NCBI RefSeq assembly: GCF_947179515.1 | Contig: NC_067472.1 | Span: 77,179,184-77,243,183 of the forward strand | From: Apodemus sylvaticus | Taxonomy: Eukaryota > Chordata > Mammalia > Rodentia > Muridae | Direction of reading: 5' to 3' | Length of the DNA: 64,000 nt | Part shown: piece by piece, positions 52,891 through 63,717 of the stretch | How positions within the stretch are numbered: the first letter of the stretch is position 1 | Layout: every line of letters begins with the position of its first letter | The notes under the pieces: model-generated | What the model was told of the DNA's origin: nothing | What the model saw: the letters and a program-made list of their open reading frames with translations, nothing else | Database searches by the model: none | Position numbers and translations under genes: made by a program

Positions 52891-53585
52891 AGACAAAATG
52901 CAAGACAAAGGACTGTATGCACACACAAACACACACAGAAATAAATCTAACTAGTCATAGTTTTCTTCATGACATGAAGGAAAATAAATATATCCAGTGT
53001 TCTGTTAAAGGGTTAACACTGAGTGTGGAAAGCTTACAAACATCTCTAGCACCAGGACAAATGAATCCTCTTTCAACAGTAAAAAAGGACCTTTGTTGAC
53101 TCAGAAAGTAGGAGGCCACAGAGGGTCTGGCTAATGATCATGTCGTTAAGCAGAGGCTCTCTTCTTAGGTCACCAGCCTATTGTTACTTCTAGGTTCTCT
53201 GTGACTCATAATCATTGTGGGAGGTGTAAAAAAAACACACTGGGCCACTGGGTTTACGTCAATTTCACAAATTACCAAAAGAGCAAAGCAGGACGTGTCC
53301 CATTTACACTCATCTTTATAACCTAACAAGCCAAGGACCCATTAAACTGAAATGTCCATCCCCTTCAAGTGGCTAGAATGGGAAACATAACACCTCTGCT
53401 GCAATGAATCAGAACAAGAAGTTCTGTCAGGTACGGAGCAGAAATGAAATGAAAAGCTAGTCTGGATGAGAGGGAGTCAGTTCAAATAGAAAAGAGATGA
53501 GAAGAAAGGCAACGCCTCCAATTTTCATGGCAGCCCCTACAGTGTTGAAGACACTGTAAAGATGTAGTTCATTCTGCGTGCACAG
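52891..53585. other. unassigned upstream sequence
   Basis: No repeat or gene recognised. Confidence 0.45.
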
Positions 53586-54020
53586 GAAGTTGCATGGAGT
53601 CGGGGGTTTGGGCACCAGACGTACCCATGAGGACATGGCCGCATCAAGGTATGGTTGAGGGGAAGGTTTTTATTGTAGATGTGAGGGAGAAAATAGCCAG
53701 AGGCATTGGCAAGAGTCCAGAGCGGGGGAGAGTAGCAGACTACGCATGGCGGGTCGGGTGGGGCCGGCCAAGGGGGTTCGAGCGGGAGGTGGGGGAATGG
53801 GGGAGCGGGAGGGGTTGGGGGAGGGAAGACCGAGAGGGAGGGAGGATGACCGAAATGGCAAGGTTATAAAGGATTAAGTAGCTGGAGAAAGGGGCGCCCA
53901 TGAGCTGGAGAATTTAGGGTAGGGGACAGATGAGAAGGAGTAAGAGGAGCTACTGAGCGAGCGAGCGAGCCCAGAGTCGAGCATACACTTTGGTATGCTA
54001 ATAGGAGGCACAGCTAGCCA
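53586..54020 (+). other. G-rich, CpG-containing block, possibly an ERV-derived repeat
   Basis: 53740-53840 has at least eight runs of three or more G (gggaggtgggggaatggggg and onward). (GAGC)n lies at 53957-53971. CpG is locally raised. No splice-linked ORF seen. May be a dispersed LTR-like repeat, or else a second small CpG-rich element. Confidence 0.45.
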
Positions 54021-54228
54021 TTTGTCCTGTGTTTCTTTGGACCTGACAGAAGTCGCAGTGTTTACAGAGGGTGAAACAAAAGCTTCACGTCCTAATTCAT
54101 GACGGTGCCTGGCGTTTCTGTGGCTGTCCTGGGTGGTTCCTGTACCATGCCTCTCCTCTCTCTCTTGCCAATTCCTCAGCCAATCCGAAGGCTTTCCCAG
54201 GCCACATATAGATTAAAACATAAATGGA

Positions 54229-54434
54229 GCCGGGTGGTGGTGGTGGCGGCGCGCTGGCGCACGCCTGTAATCCCAGCACTCTGGGAGGCAGAGGCAGGCA
54301 GATTTCTGAGTTCGAGGCCAGCCTGGTCTACAGAGTGAGTTCCAGGACAGCCAGGGCTACATAGAGAGACCCTGTCTTGAAAAAACCAAATCCAAAAAAA
54401 ACAAAACAAAACACAAAACACCCCCCCCCCCAAA
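54229..54434 (+). mobile_element. B1 SINE with expanded head and TSD
   Basis: gccgggtggtggtggtggcg head, longer than consensus. Flanked by aaacataaatgga (54216-54228 and about 54438-54450). C-run at 54420-54431 in the tail. Confidence 0.95.
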
Positions 54435-54654
54435 AAAAAACATAAATGGAATGTATGGGCTAAGGAGCCCATGTAACTAGGGACGGAGCTTGTCTAGCTC
54501 GAATTCATAAAGCTCTGAGGTCCAGACATAGCACCTCAGGAAAGGAGGTGGTAGCTGATAAGAGCACTCAGGAGGAAGTCATGGGAGCACTAGAGTTCAA
54601 GGTCATCCTCAGCTACAGAGCCAGCTGGAGATTAATGTGGAATCCAAAAGTCCC

Positions 54655-54657
<3 letters not shown>

Positions 54658-54691
<34 letters not shown>

Positions 54692-54778
54692 CACACACAC
54701 ACACACACACACACACACGGGCACATATACACACACAGGCACACAGGCACACACACAGGCACACAGGCACACACACAG

Positions 54779-54812
<34 letters not shown>

Positions 54813-54850
54813 GCACACGGGCACACGGGCACACGGGCACACACACAAAC
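54658..54850 (+). repeat. CA-based minisatellite
   Basis: (CA)n blocks broken by regularly spaced cacacgggcacac and cacacaggcacac units. Confidence 0.95.
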
Positions 54851-54854
54851 AATG

Positions 54855-54914
54855 AAAGGATGGCTTAGTGAGTAAAGCACCAGCACTGCAAGCATCAGCA
54901 CCTGAGGTCATATC
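54855..54914 (+). mobile_element. B4/RSINE1 5' piece, split by a solo LTR
   Basis: aggatggcttagtgagtaaa and gcaagcatcagcacctgagg. It resumes after the LTR at 55416. Confidence 0.75.
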
Positions 54915-55415
54915 TGTTAGGATTCTGTCTAAGTGCCACTCCATAGTTACCAGGCAACAGCCAGGTAAGCTCCTCCCACAGTCACCTGACAACAGCCAGG
55001 TAGGCCTGGCCCACTATAAGAGGGGCTGCTTGCCCTTCCTCACTCTTATTCTCTCACTCTCTTAGCTTCTCTCTCGCCCTCTTGGGCTCTTCTCTCTCCC
55101 TCTCCCCTCTCTCCACATGGTCATGGCCAGCCCCTACTTCTCTATTCTCTCTTTCTCTCTCCCTTTCTCTGCCTCTGCCACCCCCTTAACTCCCTTCCTC
55201 ATGCCCTGAATAACTCTATTCTATGTTATATTCATGTATGTTATATTCATGTATGTTATATTCATGTATCTGGTCCCCCAGGGGGAAGGGATGCCCTGGC
55301 AAGGGCCTGCTGAGGCACCCCCTTCCCCAGCACCGCCATAGAACATATTCCTATGCCTATTCCTCTTTTTTTTTTTTTTATCACAACATTGGTGCTGTGA
55401 CTTATGATCACAACA
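54915..55415 (+). mobile_element. solo ERV LTR (family B)
   Basis: 501 bp, from tgttaggattctgtctaagt to ...gatcacaaca (TG...CA ends). Flanks atatc and atatt suggest a short target duplication. Contains ctataagaggggctgc, a CT-rich R region and a decayed polyadenylation site (gaataactct). No internal retroviral sequence. Confidence 0.85.
55222..55266 (+). repeat. 3 x 15-bp exact tandem repeat inside the LTR
   Basis: tatgttatattcatg three times, absent from the related LTR at 31209. Confidence 0.97.
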
Positions 55416-55500
55416 ATATTCCCTAGCACCCTTGTAAACAGCAAGCAATGTGGTGCATGTCTATAATGTCAGTCTGGGATTGGACCAAAGGTCTTGTGAG
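55416..55500 (+). mobile_element. B4/RSINE1 3' piece after the LTR
   Basis: ccctagcacccttgtaaaca and gtggtgcatgtctataatgt continue the SINE begun at 54855. Confidence 0.65.
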
Positions 55501-55589
55501 CTCATGGATCTTGGAGAAGAACCTATAACCATCACTTTAATAAACCAGAATAATCCCTAACTATGCTCTAAATATCCGTCTTGATTCCC

Positions 55590-56215
55590 ACAGAGAAGTG
55601 TGGTTCTCGCCTCTCATCAGGAAACTTCTCTTTGCAGCAGAGGGAGATGGCTACAGAAACCACAACCAATCAAAATGCTGTCCTGGAGCTCAGTCCCAGG
55701 GGATCTATCTACAATACAACTCCCATGCCTAAGGCTCAGGGAACATTGTACAAGAGGGGGTGTGAAGATTCAAAGAGCCGCATGATCAGGGAGTTTGCTA
55801 TGAGACATTGTCTCCTACTAATGTCAGAAGCTACACTCATACAGTCTCACCAACCTGACTAAACATGAGCTAAACAAGGACTATAACAGGTCCCAGACCT
55901 TAGCACAACTGACTCCATGATGGAAGAACCATTCAGGCCATTAAACTTCACATGTAAACTGCCCCACCAGACAAAACTAAAACAAAGACCTAATCCACCC
56001 AAGCCCATTGTTCTGGAAAAGTCTCTAAATGTACTATTCTTGCTTTAGGGACTTCTATAGTTCTGCTTCTGGCTAATTGTTCTTGTTAACTGAAGTATGT
56101 CAACCTACAAGATGGTTTTTGTGCTTAAAAACTCACCCTGAGAAAGGCTTGGGACTACAATGGGATCATGAACACCCAGTATTTGTCAGGTGTAGATGTA
56201 GAAATATTATTGTTG
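55590..56215 (+). mobile_element. probable ERV-derived sequence with family C LTR
   Basis: 55590-55870 (gaaacttctctttgcagcag, ggctcagggaacattgtaca) looks like a dispersed rodent repeat. 55910-56190 matches the reverse complement of 35890-36175. No intact viral gene. Confidence 0.6.
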
Positions 56216-56224
56216 CATACATAC

Positions 56225-56318
56225 ATTTACTTGTTTTTGTGGTACTAGGCTTGACTCCGTAATCTCCCTACATGCCAGGCAAATGCTCTAACAATAAACT
56301 AGATCCACGGCCCTCTTT
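56225..56318 (-). mobile_element. ID-like SINE fragment
   Basis: ttttgtggtactaggcttga, catgccaggcaaatgctcta. Confidence 0.65.
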
Positions 56319-56339
56319 CAAATTTTTATTTTTTTCTAT

Positions 56340-56527
56340 TTTATTTTTTAAAGATTTATCTATTTATTTTATGTGAGTACATTGTCCCTCCCTTCAGACA
56401 CACCAAAAGAGGGCATCAAACCCCATTATAGATGGTTGTGAGCTACCATGTGGGTGCTGGGAATTGAACTCAGGATCTCTGGAAGAGCTGTCAGTGCTCT
56501 TAACCACTGAGCCATCTCTCCAGCCCC
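56340..56527 (-). mobile_element. B2 SINE
   Basis: ttttatgtgagtacattgtc to ccactgagccatctctccag and cccc. Confidence 0.97.
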
Positions 56528-56629
56528 AAATTTTTTTATTTTGATTGGTGTTTTTGCTTTTACTGTTGGCTGTGTTTGGGATCAAGCCTAAAGCTCTGTG
56601 AATTCTGGGAAAGTGTTCCCCACCGATAA

Positions 56630-56765
56630 CTAGGTTTCTACTTCCTACTTGTTATTTAAGGATGATCTGAAACTTGTTCTGTAGCCTAGATGGGCCTTGA
56701 ACTTGCAATTTGCCTGTCTTTATGCATGTCTGGCAACTGGAATTACAGGGCTGGACAAGGCTTAA
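56630..56765 (-). mobile_element. old B1/PB1 SINE fragment
   Basis: ttctgtagcctagatgggcc and ggcaactggaattacagggc. Confidence 0.6.
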
Positions 56766-57270
56766 CTATAGGTTTAACATTTTTGAAGAGTCATTTTTCT
56801 GAGTATGTGACAGGAGATTTCATAAAGGTTTGTAAAATGAGGCAACCTTGTTTAATTCTTCAGAAAAAGAGAAATACAGAGAAAGGGGAGTGGGGACATT
56901 TTTATGCATGGTTACCAAGAGTAAAAGTGTTGAAATAGAAAAGGGAAGAGAAACCTTGCAAGAGAGAATCTTAGTCCTGACTTTCTCAGATTTCTTCTTT
57001 AGCATGAAAACCACACATTTAGGTCAGAGGTCAAAACACTCAGCTGAGGCACGGGAGGCGATGGCACTTTCTGCGTGGTAGAATGGGACCAAATGTCATC
57101 TAGTTCTCAGTGTTCCCCATGCATCCTGGATGCCAAGGACCTGTCATCCAACAAATGTTGGCCAAGGCAAATAGACTTGTATAAAGAAAGTTGAATTATT
57201 GTTGAATCAGAGTATAAGGCCTAGAAGCAAGCCCCTAAGCCACAATATTTAAAAGAAGATTTATCTGGGA
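56766..57270. other. unassigned upstream sequence
   Basis: No repeat or gene recognised. Confidence 0.45.
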
Positions 57271-57271
57271 G

Positions 57272-57515
57272 GGGGAGAACAGAGAGATTGCTCAGTAGTT
57301 AAAAGCATTAACTGCTTTTAAAAAGGTCCTGGGTTCAGTTCCCAGGACCCACATAGTGGGTTACAACCACCTGTAACTGCAGTTTCAGGGGCTCCAGAGC
57401 CCTCCTCTTGCTTCTATGAGCAGTAGACATGCATACAATACACATATATACATGTAGAAAAAACACTCAGACACATAAAATAAAAATAAATACATATTTA
57501 AAAAGAAAAAAGAAA
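57272..57515 (+). mobile_element. B2/B3A SINE
   Basis: agagagattgctcagtagtt, gggttcagttcccaggaccc and cagacacataaaataaaaat. Confidence 0.9.
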
Positions 57516-57527
57516 GACTTATTTGGG

Positions 57528-57690
57528 GCCTGGGCGTGGTGATTCGTACCTTTAAATTGAACGGTTGGGAGGCAGGGCCAGGAGGATCTTTGTGAGTTCA
57601 AGGCTAGCCTGGTCTACAGTTCCAAGCCAGCCAGAGTTACACAGTGAGAAGCCCTGTCTGGAATACACGAGACTCTGTCTTTTAAAGCAA
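57528..57690 (+). mobile_element. B1 SINE
   Basis: gcctgggcgtggtgattcgt to agccctgtctggaatacacg. Confidence 0.85.
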
Positions 57691-59070
57691 AGTACCTGAA
57701 TTAATGCAGAAACTAAATCAGAGCATATGCATGTTTTGGCAAGATCAGACACTCATGTGGCTAACACAGGCTCTGTACTGCTGAAGACTGAGCTAGGCCC
57801 AGCCCATGCCATGAGCAGTGGAGATTTTACACTAACACACATGTCATGGTATCGATATATGAAGTTTCCTTCTAGAAAATGAAGATGGCAACACTTCATC
57901 CAGGGCATAGATAGAAGGTACCAATGAGAGAGAACCTTACCTGGCTCATGGGAGGTGCATAGTAAACAGTTGTCATTCTTATTAAAGGAGGGGCAGGCTG
58001 GTGTCAGCTGTCAGCTCATGTCCTTGTCTAATGAGAGACCACACTCAGTTCCAGAGTTCCTGGTGGAGGGAGTCCTGTCTTGTTCTAGAATTCACACCAA
58101 TAGAGCATGTAACTGAGCAAGAGTATCTGGCCCTATAGGAAACTGCACACCATTTTTGAAGAGAACTTTAGTGAAGGCCAGATTTTAATATGATTTAAAA
58201 AAAAAAAAAGAAAGCTTAGCCCTAAATGAGACAGTCCTTCTCCCTGACTACTGAACGGAACAGGACTCACAGCCATCCAGTCCTAATGGAGGAACCAGAA
58301 TAGAGTGATGGATTCATACCACTTTCTTCCCCAGAAGGCAGTCCTGGCAATGGATGGCAAACACAGGGGAGTCCATTCTGAACTCAGAAAATGGAAGAAG
58401 AGCAGCGCCTGGAGCCTCATCTCTAAGACCACCTACTGCTAGGAGTGGTCTCCCCTCCCCAGAGAGAGGAAACCATTAAAGGATGACAGCATTTCTCCAA
58501 AAAGGAGATAAAAGCAGCAGCCTGCTTCTTCCACGCTGCAACAGAAAAGGAACTGAAATTGCGCATCGTCCTCTTTAAGTTGTCAGGTGTCTGAAAGTTG
58601 AAGATGGTTTTCCTGGCATAAAAAAAGAAGCTAGACAAAGACCTGGAACAAAAAGGAGCCTGTAATTTATTTTCTCTACAGTAGGGTGAGCATGGGTCTC
58701 CAGACAGAAGGGTAGGAACAGGAGGGTTTTTTTTCCCATGGCTGATTAATTGGAAGAAAGGTATTGATTAAGACCCAGCAGCAAGTGTGGTATTCATCTA
58801 TGAAATGCCACAGGCACTCTCATTAAGCGAGGGAACAGGACATGTAAGTGTCTCAGTGCCCAGCATTTTTACCAGACTCTGTAATAGAACAATAAGAAAG
58901 GCTAAGAAGCACAATTATTAGAACAGAGAAAGAGTTGTCTGATTGCCAGTCTCTCATTTTGCCGCAGGAACAGATGGGGACTTGAGAGCATATTCTCTGG
59001 AACAAAGCCCATAATGCTGTCTAGCTGGGTGTGGTGCAGAGCAAGGCCAAGCTTGTCTAGAGGCTCAGGG
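57691..59070. other. repeat-poor upstream stretch
   Basis: About 1.4 kb without a recognised repeat other than poly(A) at 58197-58209. No gene seen. Confidence 0.5.
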
Positions 59071-59074
59071 TCCA

Positions 59075-59162
59075 AGGTTAAGGTGGAACAGGTTCTTTGA
59101 GTTTCCCAAGGATCCTAGAAAAACAGCAAATGCTCGTATGCGCTGAGCCATCTTTCCAGCAA
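59075..59162 (-). mobile_element. B2/B3-type SINE fragment
   Basis: gtatgcgctgagccatcttt and ccagc mark the SINE head in reverse. Confidence 0.6.
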
Positions 59163-59539
59163 GACCTCTCTGTTTTCTATAAGGATATTGGATCTGCTAT
59201 GTTACAGCCCATCCTATGACCTCACTTTGTCAGTAACTGTGGAGCAGATCTGGGGGCTTATTGGGATTCTGCAGCAGCCTTGAGACTTCTTTACTGACAA
59301 CTCTCCCCGGAAGAAGTTCAGGTTCCTGAGTTCACTACAGAAAAGAGTACCAGGGTGAGCTGGTGTTGGCACAGTAAGAGTTTATTAAGAAAAGGCTTGA
59401 ATGCAGATTTCAGCACAGGAATTAGGAAGAAGAAGGTGTTCAGGGGACCCCATGTGTGCGTGTAACTGTCTCCAGGGAGTCGTATTTATGTGTCTCTGTA
59501 GGAGTCACATGCACTGTTCTGGTGAAGTTACATTTCAAA
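59163..59539. other. unassigned sequence
   Basis: No repeat or gene recognised. Confidence 0.4.
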
Positions 59540-59700
59540 GGCTTTGGTTTGGTTTGGTTTTGGTTTTGGTTTCTCTGTGTAGCCCTGGCTGTCCTGGAAC
59601 TCTGTCTGTAGACCAGGCTGACCTCAAACTTACTAAGATCCACCTGCCTCTGTCTCTCTAGTACTGTGATTAAAGGCGTGGGCCACCACTGCCTGTCTTA
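59540..59700 (-). mobile_element. B1 SINE with (GGTTT)n tail
   Basis: ggtttctctgtgtagccctg to gtgattaaaggcgtgggcca. Confidence 0.95.
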
Positions 59701-60020
59701 GCATTTTAACATTCTTCTTTGAAACATTTATGTGCCTATGCAACCAACTGGGAATATGAACATTGGTTTTTAATGATCCTAAGGAATTATTCTTCACTCT
59801 TCTAGGCAAATCCTTTTCTTTTAGAAGTCCATATTGAGATATGTATGAATCAAATGATCAGGCATACTGCATTTGTTTCAAAACATCATGTGAGTGGGAG
59901 TGGATTTGCATAGGAACAGGGTAGTGCTGGCTCGCATCATCAGTGCTTTGGGGGGGCTGGGAGAGAAGGATAGTGCTATAATCTGTAGTATATGCTATTT
60001 TGCCTTCTTTTTTTATTTTA
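59701..60020. other. unassigned sequence
   Basis: No repeat or gene recognised. Confidence 0.4.
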
Positions 60021-60024
60021 TTTT

Positions 60025-60112
60025 ATTTTTTGTTTTGCTGTGGCAGAACTTAAACCTAGGACCTTGTATCTGCTAGGTAAGTGATCCACCACTGAACCAC
60101 GCCTCCAGCTCC
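60025..60112 (-). mobile_element. ID SINE
   Basis: tgtggcagaacttaaaccta, ccttgtatctgctaggtaag and tgaaccacgcctccagctcc. Confidence 0.8.
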
Positions 60113-60184
60113 TAATATTTTGTTGTTGTTTTTTTAACATATGTTCGAAATTCTGCATAATAAAATGTTTAACAGTAACTAAAA

Positions 60185-60340
60185 GAGCTGGACAGTGCTG
60201 GTGTTCTCCTTTAATCCCAGCAGGTGGATCTCTGTGAATTCAAGGCCAGCCTGGTCTACGAAGTGAGTTCCAAGGGACAGCCAAAGGTACACAGTAAAAT
60301 CCTGTCTCGGAGAAACAAAAACAACCAACCAAACAAAAAA
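60185..60340 (+). mobile_element. B1 SINE, internally deleted
   Basis: gctggacagtgctggtgttc. ttgggaggcagag is missing, and aggccagcctggtctacgaa follows. Confidence 0.9.
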
Positions 60341-60461
60341 GAGTAGCTAACACATATATTTATCTTAAAGCAAGCAAGCCTTCCTCCATTCTGCAGTGAT
60401 TTGAGTCTTTTTGTACATTTAAATTACTATGACTACATTTGCTCTAAAGAGTAATAGTGAG

Positions 60462-60640
60462 CTGGAGAGACAGCTCCATGGTTAAGAGGACCTGAGTTCA
60501 GTTCCCAGCACCTTTGCCTTGGGATTTCAGCTCCTGGGATCAATGCCTCTAGTCTCCCTTCAGGCACCACCTGTACCCACACGCACATACCAACCCCCGC
60601 CCCAGGAATTAAAATAATAAAAATACATGCTAAAAAATTA
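60462..60640 (+). mobile_element. B3/B2-type SINE, deleted
   Basis: gagctggagagacagctcca, then gagttcagttcccagcacct. Confidence 0.8.
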
Positions 60641-61823
60641 AAAGTACGATGAAAAGGATCTATCAGAGCTGTGACATAACTAAACCTGGGAGTTGGAAAA
60701 CTGAAGGTCAGACGGAAGCCTTGTTGGGAGTCTGAAGAATCTCAGGACTTAGAGGAGTGGTGGAAGGTCAACAGAAAAAAACGCTTAGAGGCTGGACACC
60801 GGGCATTTAGCATGTGGAACCACAGGCACTGATTCTTTTATGTGTTGGGCACTGATTCTTTTATGTGTCGTTATTGAGTTCAGGGTAAAGTGAGGGAGAG
60901 GTAGACCTTGAGTATGAGGCTATTCTCAGTTCGAACAGTGGGTGGAGCCACCTGTGAAAGTCACACCCATCAGGCGTGAGAGACTTACATGTCCTGTTGA
61001 CTTGAGTCTTAACCTAAGCAAGTCTATTAGCCCAGTCCAAGAAGCGGTCTAGGGGCCTTAGCCGATATATAATATTGGAACCTGTCAGTACAGCGTGGGT
61101 GACTGGCTGGGGCCATATGGGAGAATGAGATTGTCAGTGGAAGAAGTAGAAAAACAAAAACAAACAAGACCCTGGAGAAGAGAGTAAAACCCCCATGCAG
61201 AAGAAGCGGGCTTTGAATCAGAGAAGAAGGAAGAAAAGTTCACAGACAGCCTGGAAAGAAACTGCGGAACAGTAAGTAGGAGAGGAAAGAGAGGCACTGA
61301 AATTACAAAGAAAGAGTCAACAGCTTGGAGAACAGAACACTTGTGCACAGAGAGCAGTGAGTACCACCCATTTGGTCCAATAACAAAGACATCGTTTATG
61401 AGCGCAGTGAGAGCAGCTTCCGGGCTGCTAAGCACATGGGCCAGTTGCTTTGGATGGAAGCGTGAAGAGGCACACAAAGATGCTCTTCATGGCCCGTTGT
61501 TCCCTTCCACAGCCCCTATTAAGCCAGACATCACCCCCACTTCCTGATCCTGAAGCACTAAACAGCTACAGCCTGTAACTAGAGGCCAGTGATCTATGAC
61601 TTGTCTCCTCATCCAAATAAATTACTGGGCTAACTGGATTCCATCCTGCTCGGGCATCTGTCTACAGACAATTCGGGTTGGGTTCAAATCCTGAGGTGGA
61701 CTACGGATTTAAGAGTCCATTATGGGGGCAGGGATAGAGAAAGGGCAGAGAACTAGAAATGAGCAAAGAAAAAGAAAAGGCAGGAGAGGGGCAGGAGGAA
61801 AAGTAGAAAGAGAGGGAAGGTTT
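60641..61823. other. repeat-poor stretch with a 2 x 23-bp tandem duplication
   Basis: 60825-60847 (ggcactgattcttttatgtg plus ttg) is repeated at 60848-60870 with one change. A 130-codon minus-strand frame at 61085-61477 has no recognisable domains. Confidence 0.6.
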
Positions 61824-61840
61824 AAGGAGTGTCTGATCTT

Positions 61841-61997
61841 AGCTGGGCCGTGGTGGCACACGGCTGTAATCCCAGTGCTTGGGAGGCAGAGGCAGGCGGA
61901 TTTCTGAGTTCGAGGCCAGCCTGGTCTACAGAGTGAGTTCCAGGACAGCCAGGACTGTACAGAGAAACCCTGTCTCGAAAAACCAAAAAAAAAAAAA

Positions 61998-62058
<61 letters not shown>

Positions 62059-62152
62059 AGAAGAAGAAGAAGAAGAAGAAGAAGAAGAAGAAGAAGAAGA
62101 AGAAGAAGAAGAAGAAGAAGAAGAAGAAAAGAAGAAGAAGAAGAAGAAGAAA
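61841..62152 (+). mobile_element. B1 SINE with (GAA)n-expanded tail and TSD
   Basis: agctgggccgtggtggcaca to ccctgtctcg, then an A-run and (GAA)n. Exact 17-bp duplication aaggagtgtctgatctt at 61824-61840 and 62153-62169. Confidence 0.97.
61999..62152 (+). repeat. (GAA)n microsatellite
   Basis: About 150 bases of almost pure GAA with a few GAGGAA and GAAAA variants. Produces a spurious poly-Arg/Lys/Glu reading frame. Confidence 0.97.
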
Positions 62153-62380
62153 AAGGAGTGTCTGATCTTGACAGGCTTACACTGTCTATAGAAAGTTTTG
62201 TCCCTGTACTTACATGTGATTGCTAATATGGTCCTATAAGATGTAGCTTCTGAGAGCCAGCCAGCTAAGTCTGTACCCTTAAAACTCCAGTGGACTAGGA
62301 AGTGAGAAAGCAGACAGCATAGAGTGATGAGAGCCCTTTAAAGATATCTTTAAAAAATGATTTGTCTTTATTTGTGTGAG

Positions 62381-62402
62381 TGTGTGTGTGTGTGTGTGTG
62401 TG
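62381..62402 (+). repeat. (GT)n microsatellite
   Basis: About 11 GT units. Confidence 0.9.
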
Positions 62403-62404
62403 TA

Positions 62405-62587
62405 TACATGGTGGGGTGTGCTCATAGAAAACAGAAAAAAAGGGCAAAGGGCCTTGTATCCTCTAGAGAAAGAGCTACAGGTAGTTGGATACTACGCACT
62501 ATAGATCCTAGGAACCAAACTTGGGTCCTTTGCAAAAGCAGTGGAAGTAAAAGCATGCTTTTAACCACTGAGCCATCTCTCCAGCCT
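62405..62587 (-). mobile_element. B2/B3-type SINE
   Basis: ggtcctttgcaaaagcagtg and ccactgagccatctctccag. Diverged 3' half. Confidence 0.85.
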
Positions 62588-63096
62588 GCACTTACATATA
62601 TGTTAATGCTGCTGGCCCAGTCTTAAGGGAGGAGTTGGGGCACGTTGGAGGCTGGGGCAGCTAATAAATCCCAGAGCAGGGGTTAGTGGGTCTCCTTTCC
62701 TTCCAGGAAGCTGGGAAACTAGGAAGGTAGATAAGGAAGGACTCACTTTGCCCTGGCCTTAGGCCCAGTACACTGGCTTCACAGGATGCATTTGAGGGTG
62801 ATTCAGTCTCAGAAGGGTTCTCTCTGTGTTGTAGAACCTCCGTGGCCTCTCCTACACATCGTCATAACCACCCTGAAACAAGAGGCCCTATAGCCAATGG
62901 CATTGACTTAGGAACAGGGAGGACTATGTCACAGACTCAACTAGGATTAACACTCGTGAGTCAGAAAGCCAAGGAAAAGAGATGAGAAAGGCATTTGTGC
63001 AGGGCCTTCCATCTCAGCTAAAACACAACAGAAAGCAAAACAAAGAATGTAAGTGTGTGTTCTCCACAGGAAGCTCCCCGCAGAGGAGTAGCATCT
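62588..63096. other. unassigned upstream sequence
   Basis: No repeat or gene recognised. Confidence 0.45.
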
Positions 63097-63473
63097 GTTA
63101 TGGTTTTGGGGTGTGGTTTGTCCTCCGGAGATCTGGGTGCTGGAAGCTTGATTTGGTGTGTTCATGTTGGAAGGGAGTCTGTTCCCTTAGGCTATGGAGT
63201 CATTGCTCCTGACCTCTGAAGAGATTAATATTGTCTCATAGAGTAAGCTAGCTATTGTGAGAACATAAAATTATAAAGTGAAGCCACCATTTTTGTGTGT
63301 GACTGCTTCCCTTTCTGCTTCTAAACCACATTGTGACATAGCTGGGTGTTGAGAATAGGGTGTTGGGGGTGGGAGTTTGGGGGTAGTACAACCTGATCAC
63401 AGATTTTCAGCTTCCAAAACATTTAAGTGCCTGGCCTCCTGTATTTTGTTATAGCAATAGAAAACAGATTAGT
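63097..63473 (+). mobile_element. MLT1/ORR1-type MaLR LTR, old
   Basis: tgttatggttttggggtgtg start, gaagagattaatattgtctc middle and gtattttgttatagcaatag end, the MaLR LTR layout. Confidence 0.75.
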
Positions 63474-63717
63474 ATGATAGCATTCCTCCCTGGTTAGATC
63501 CAGGAGCTCAAGTCCTGTGGTTAGGTCACAGGCTCACTCTACCCATCTCTTATGTCTGTTTTCTTCTGGTTGCCTTTTTTTTGTGTGACAGACTTTCTGT
63601 ACGTAGTGATCATCAGGTATTCTGGGTTGCTATTACTTTACCTGCTGAGGATCTCCAGAAAAAGATAGTGTTTTCTAGATGCAGCAAAAGCCAAACAACT
63701 GATATTAGGGCTCTGTC

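Noticed and set aside
54548..54992. Overlapping Cys/Val/His/Thr-rich frames
   Set aside because: Translations of the CA minisatellite on both strands.
61879..62226. Open frame with a long poly-Arg/Lys/Glu stretch
   Set aside because: It is a B1 followed by (GAA)n read in one frame. No gene context.
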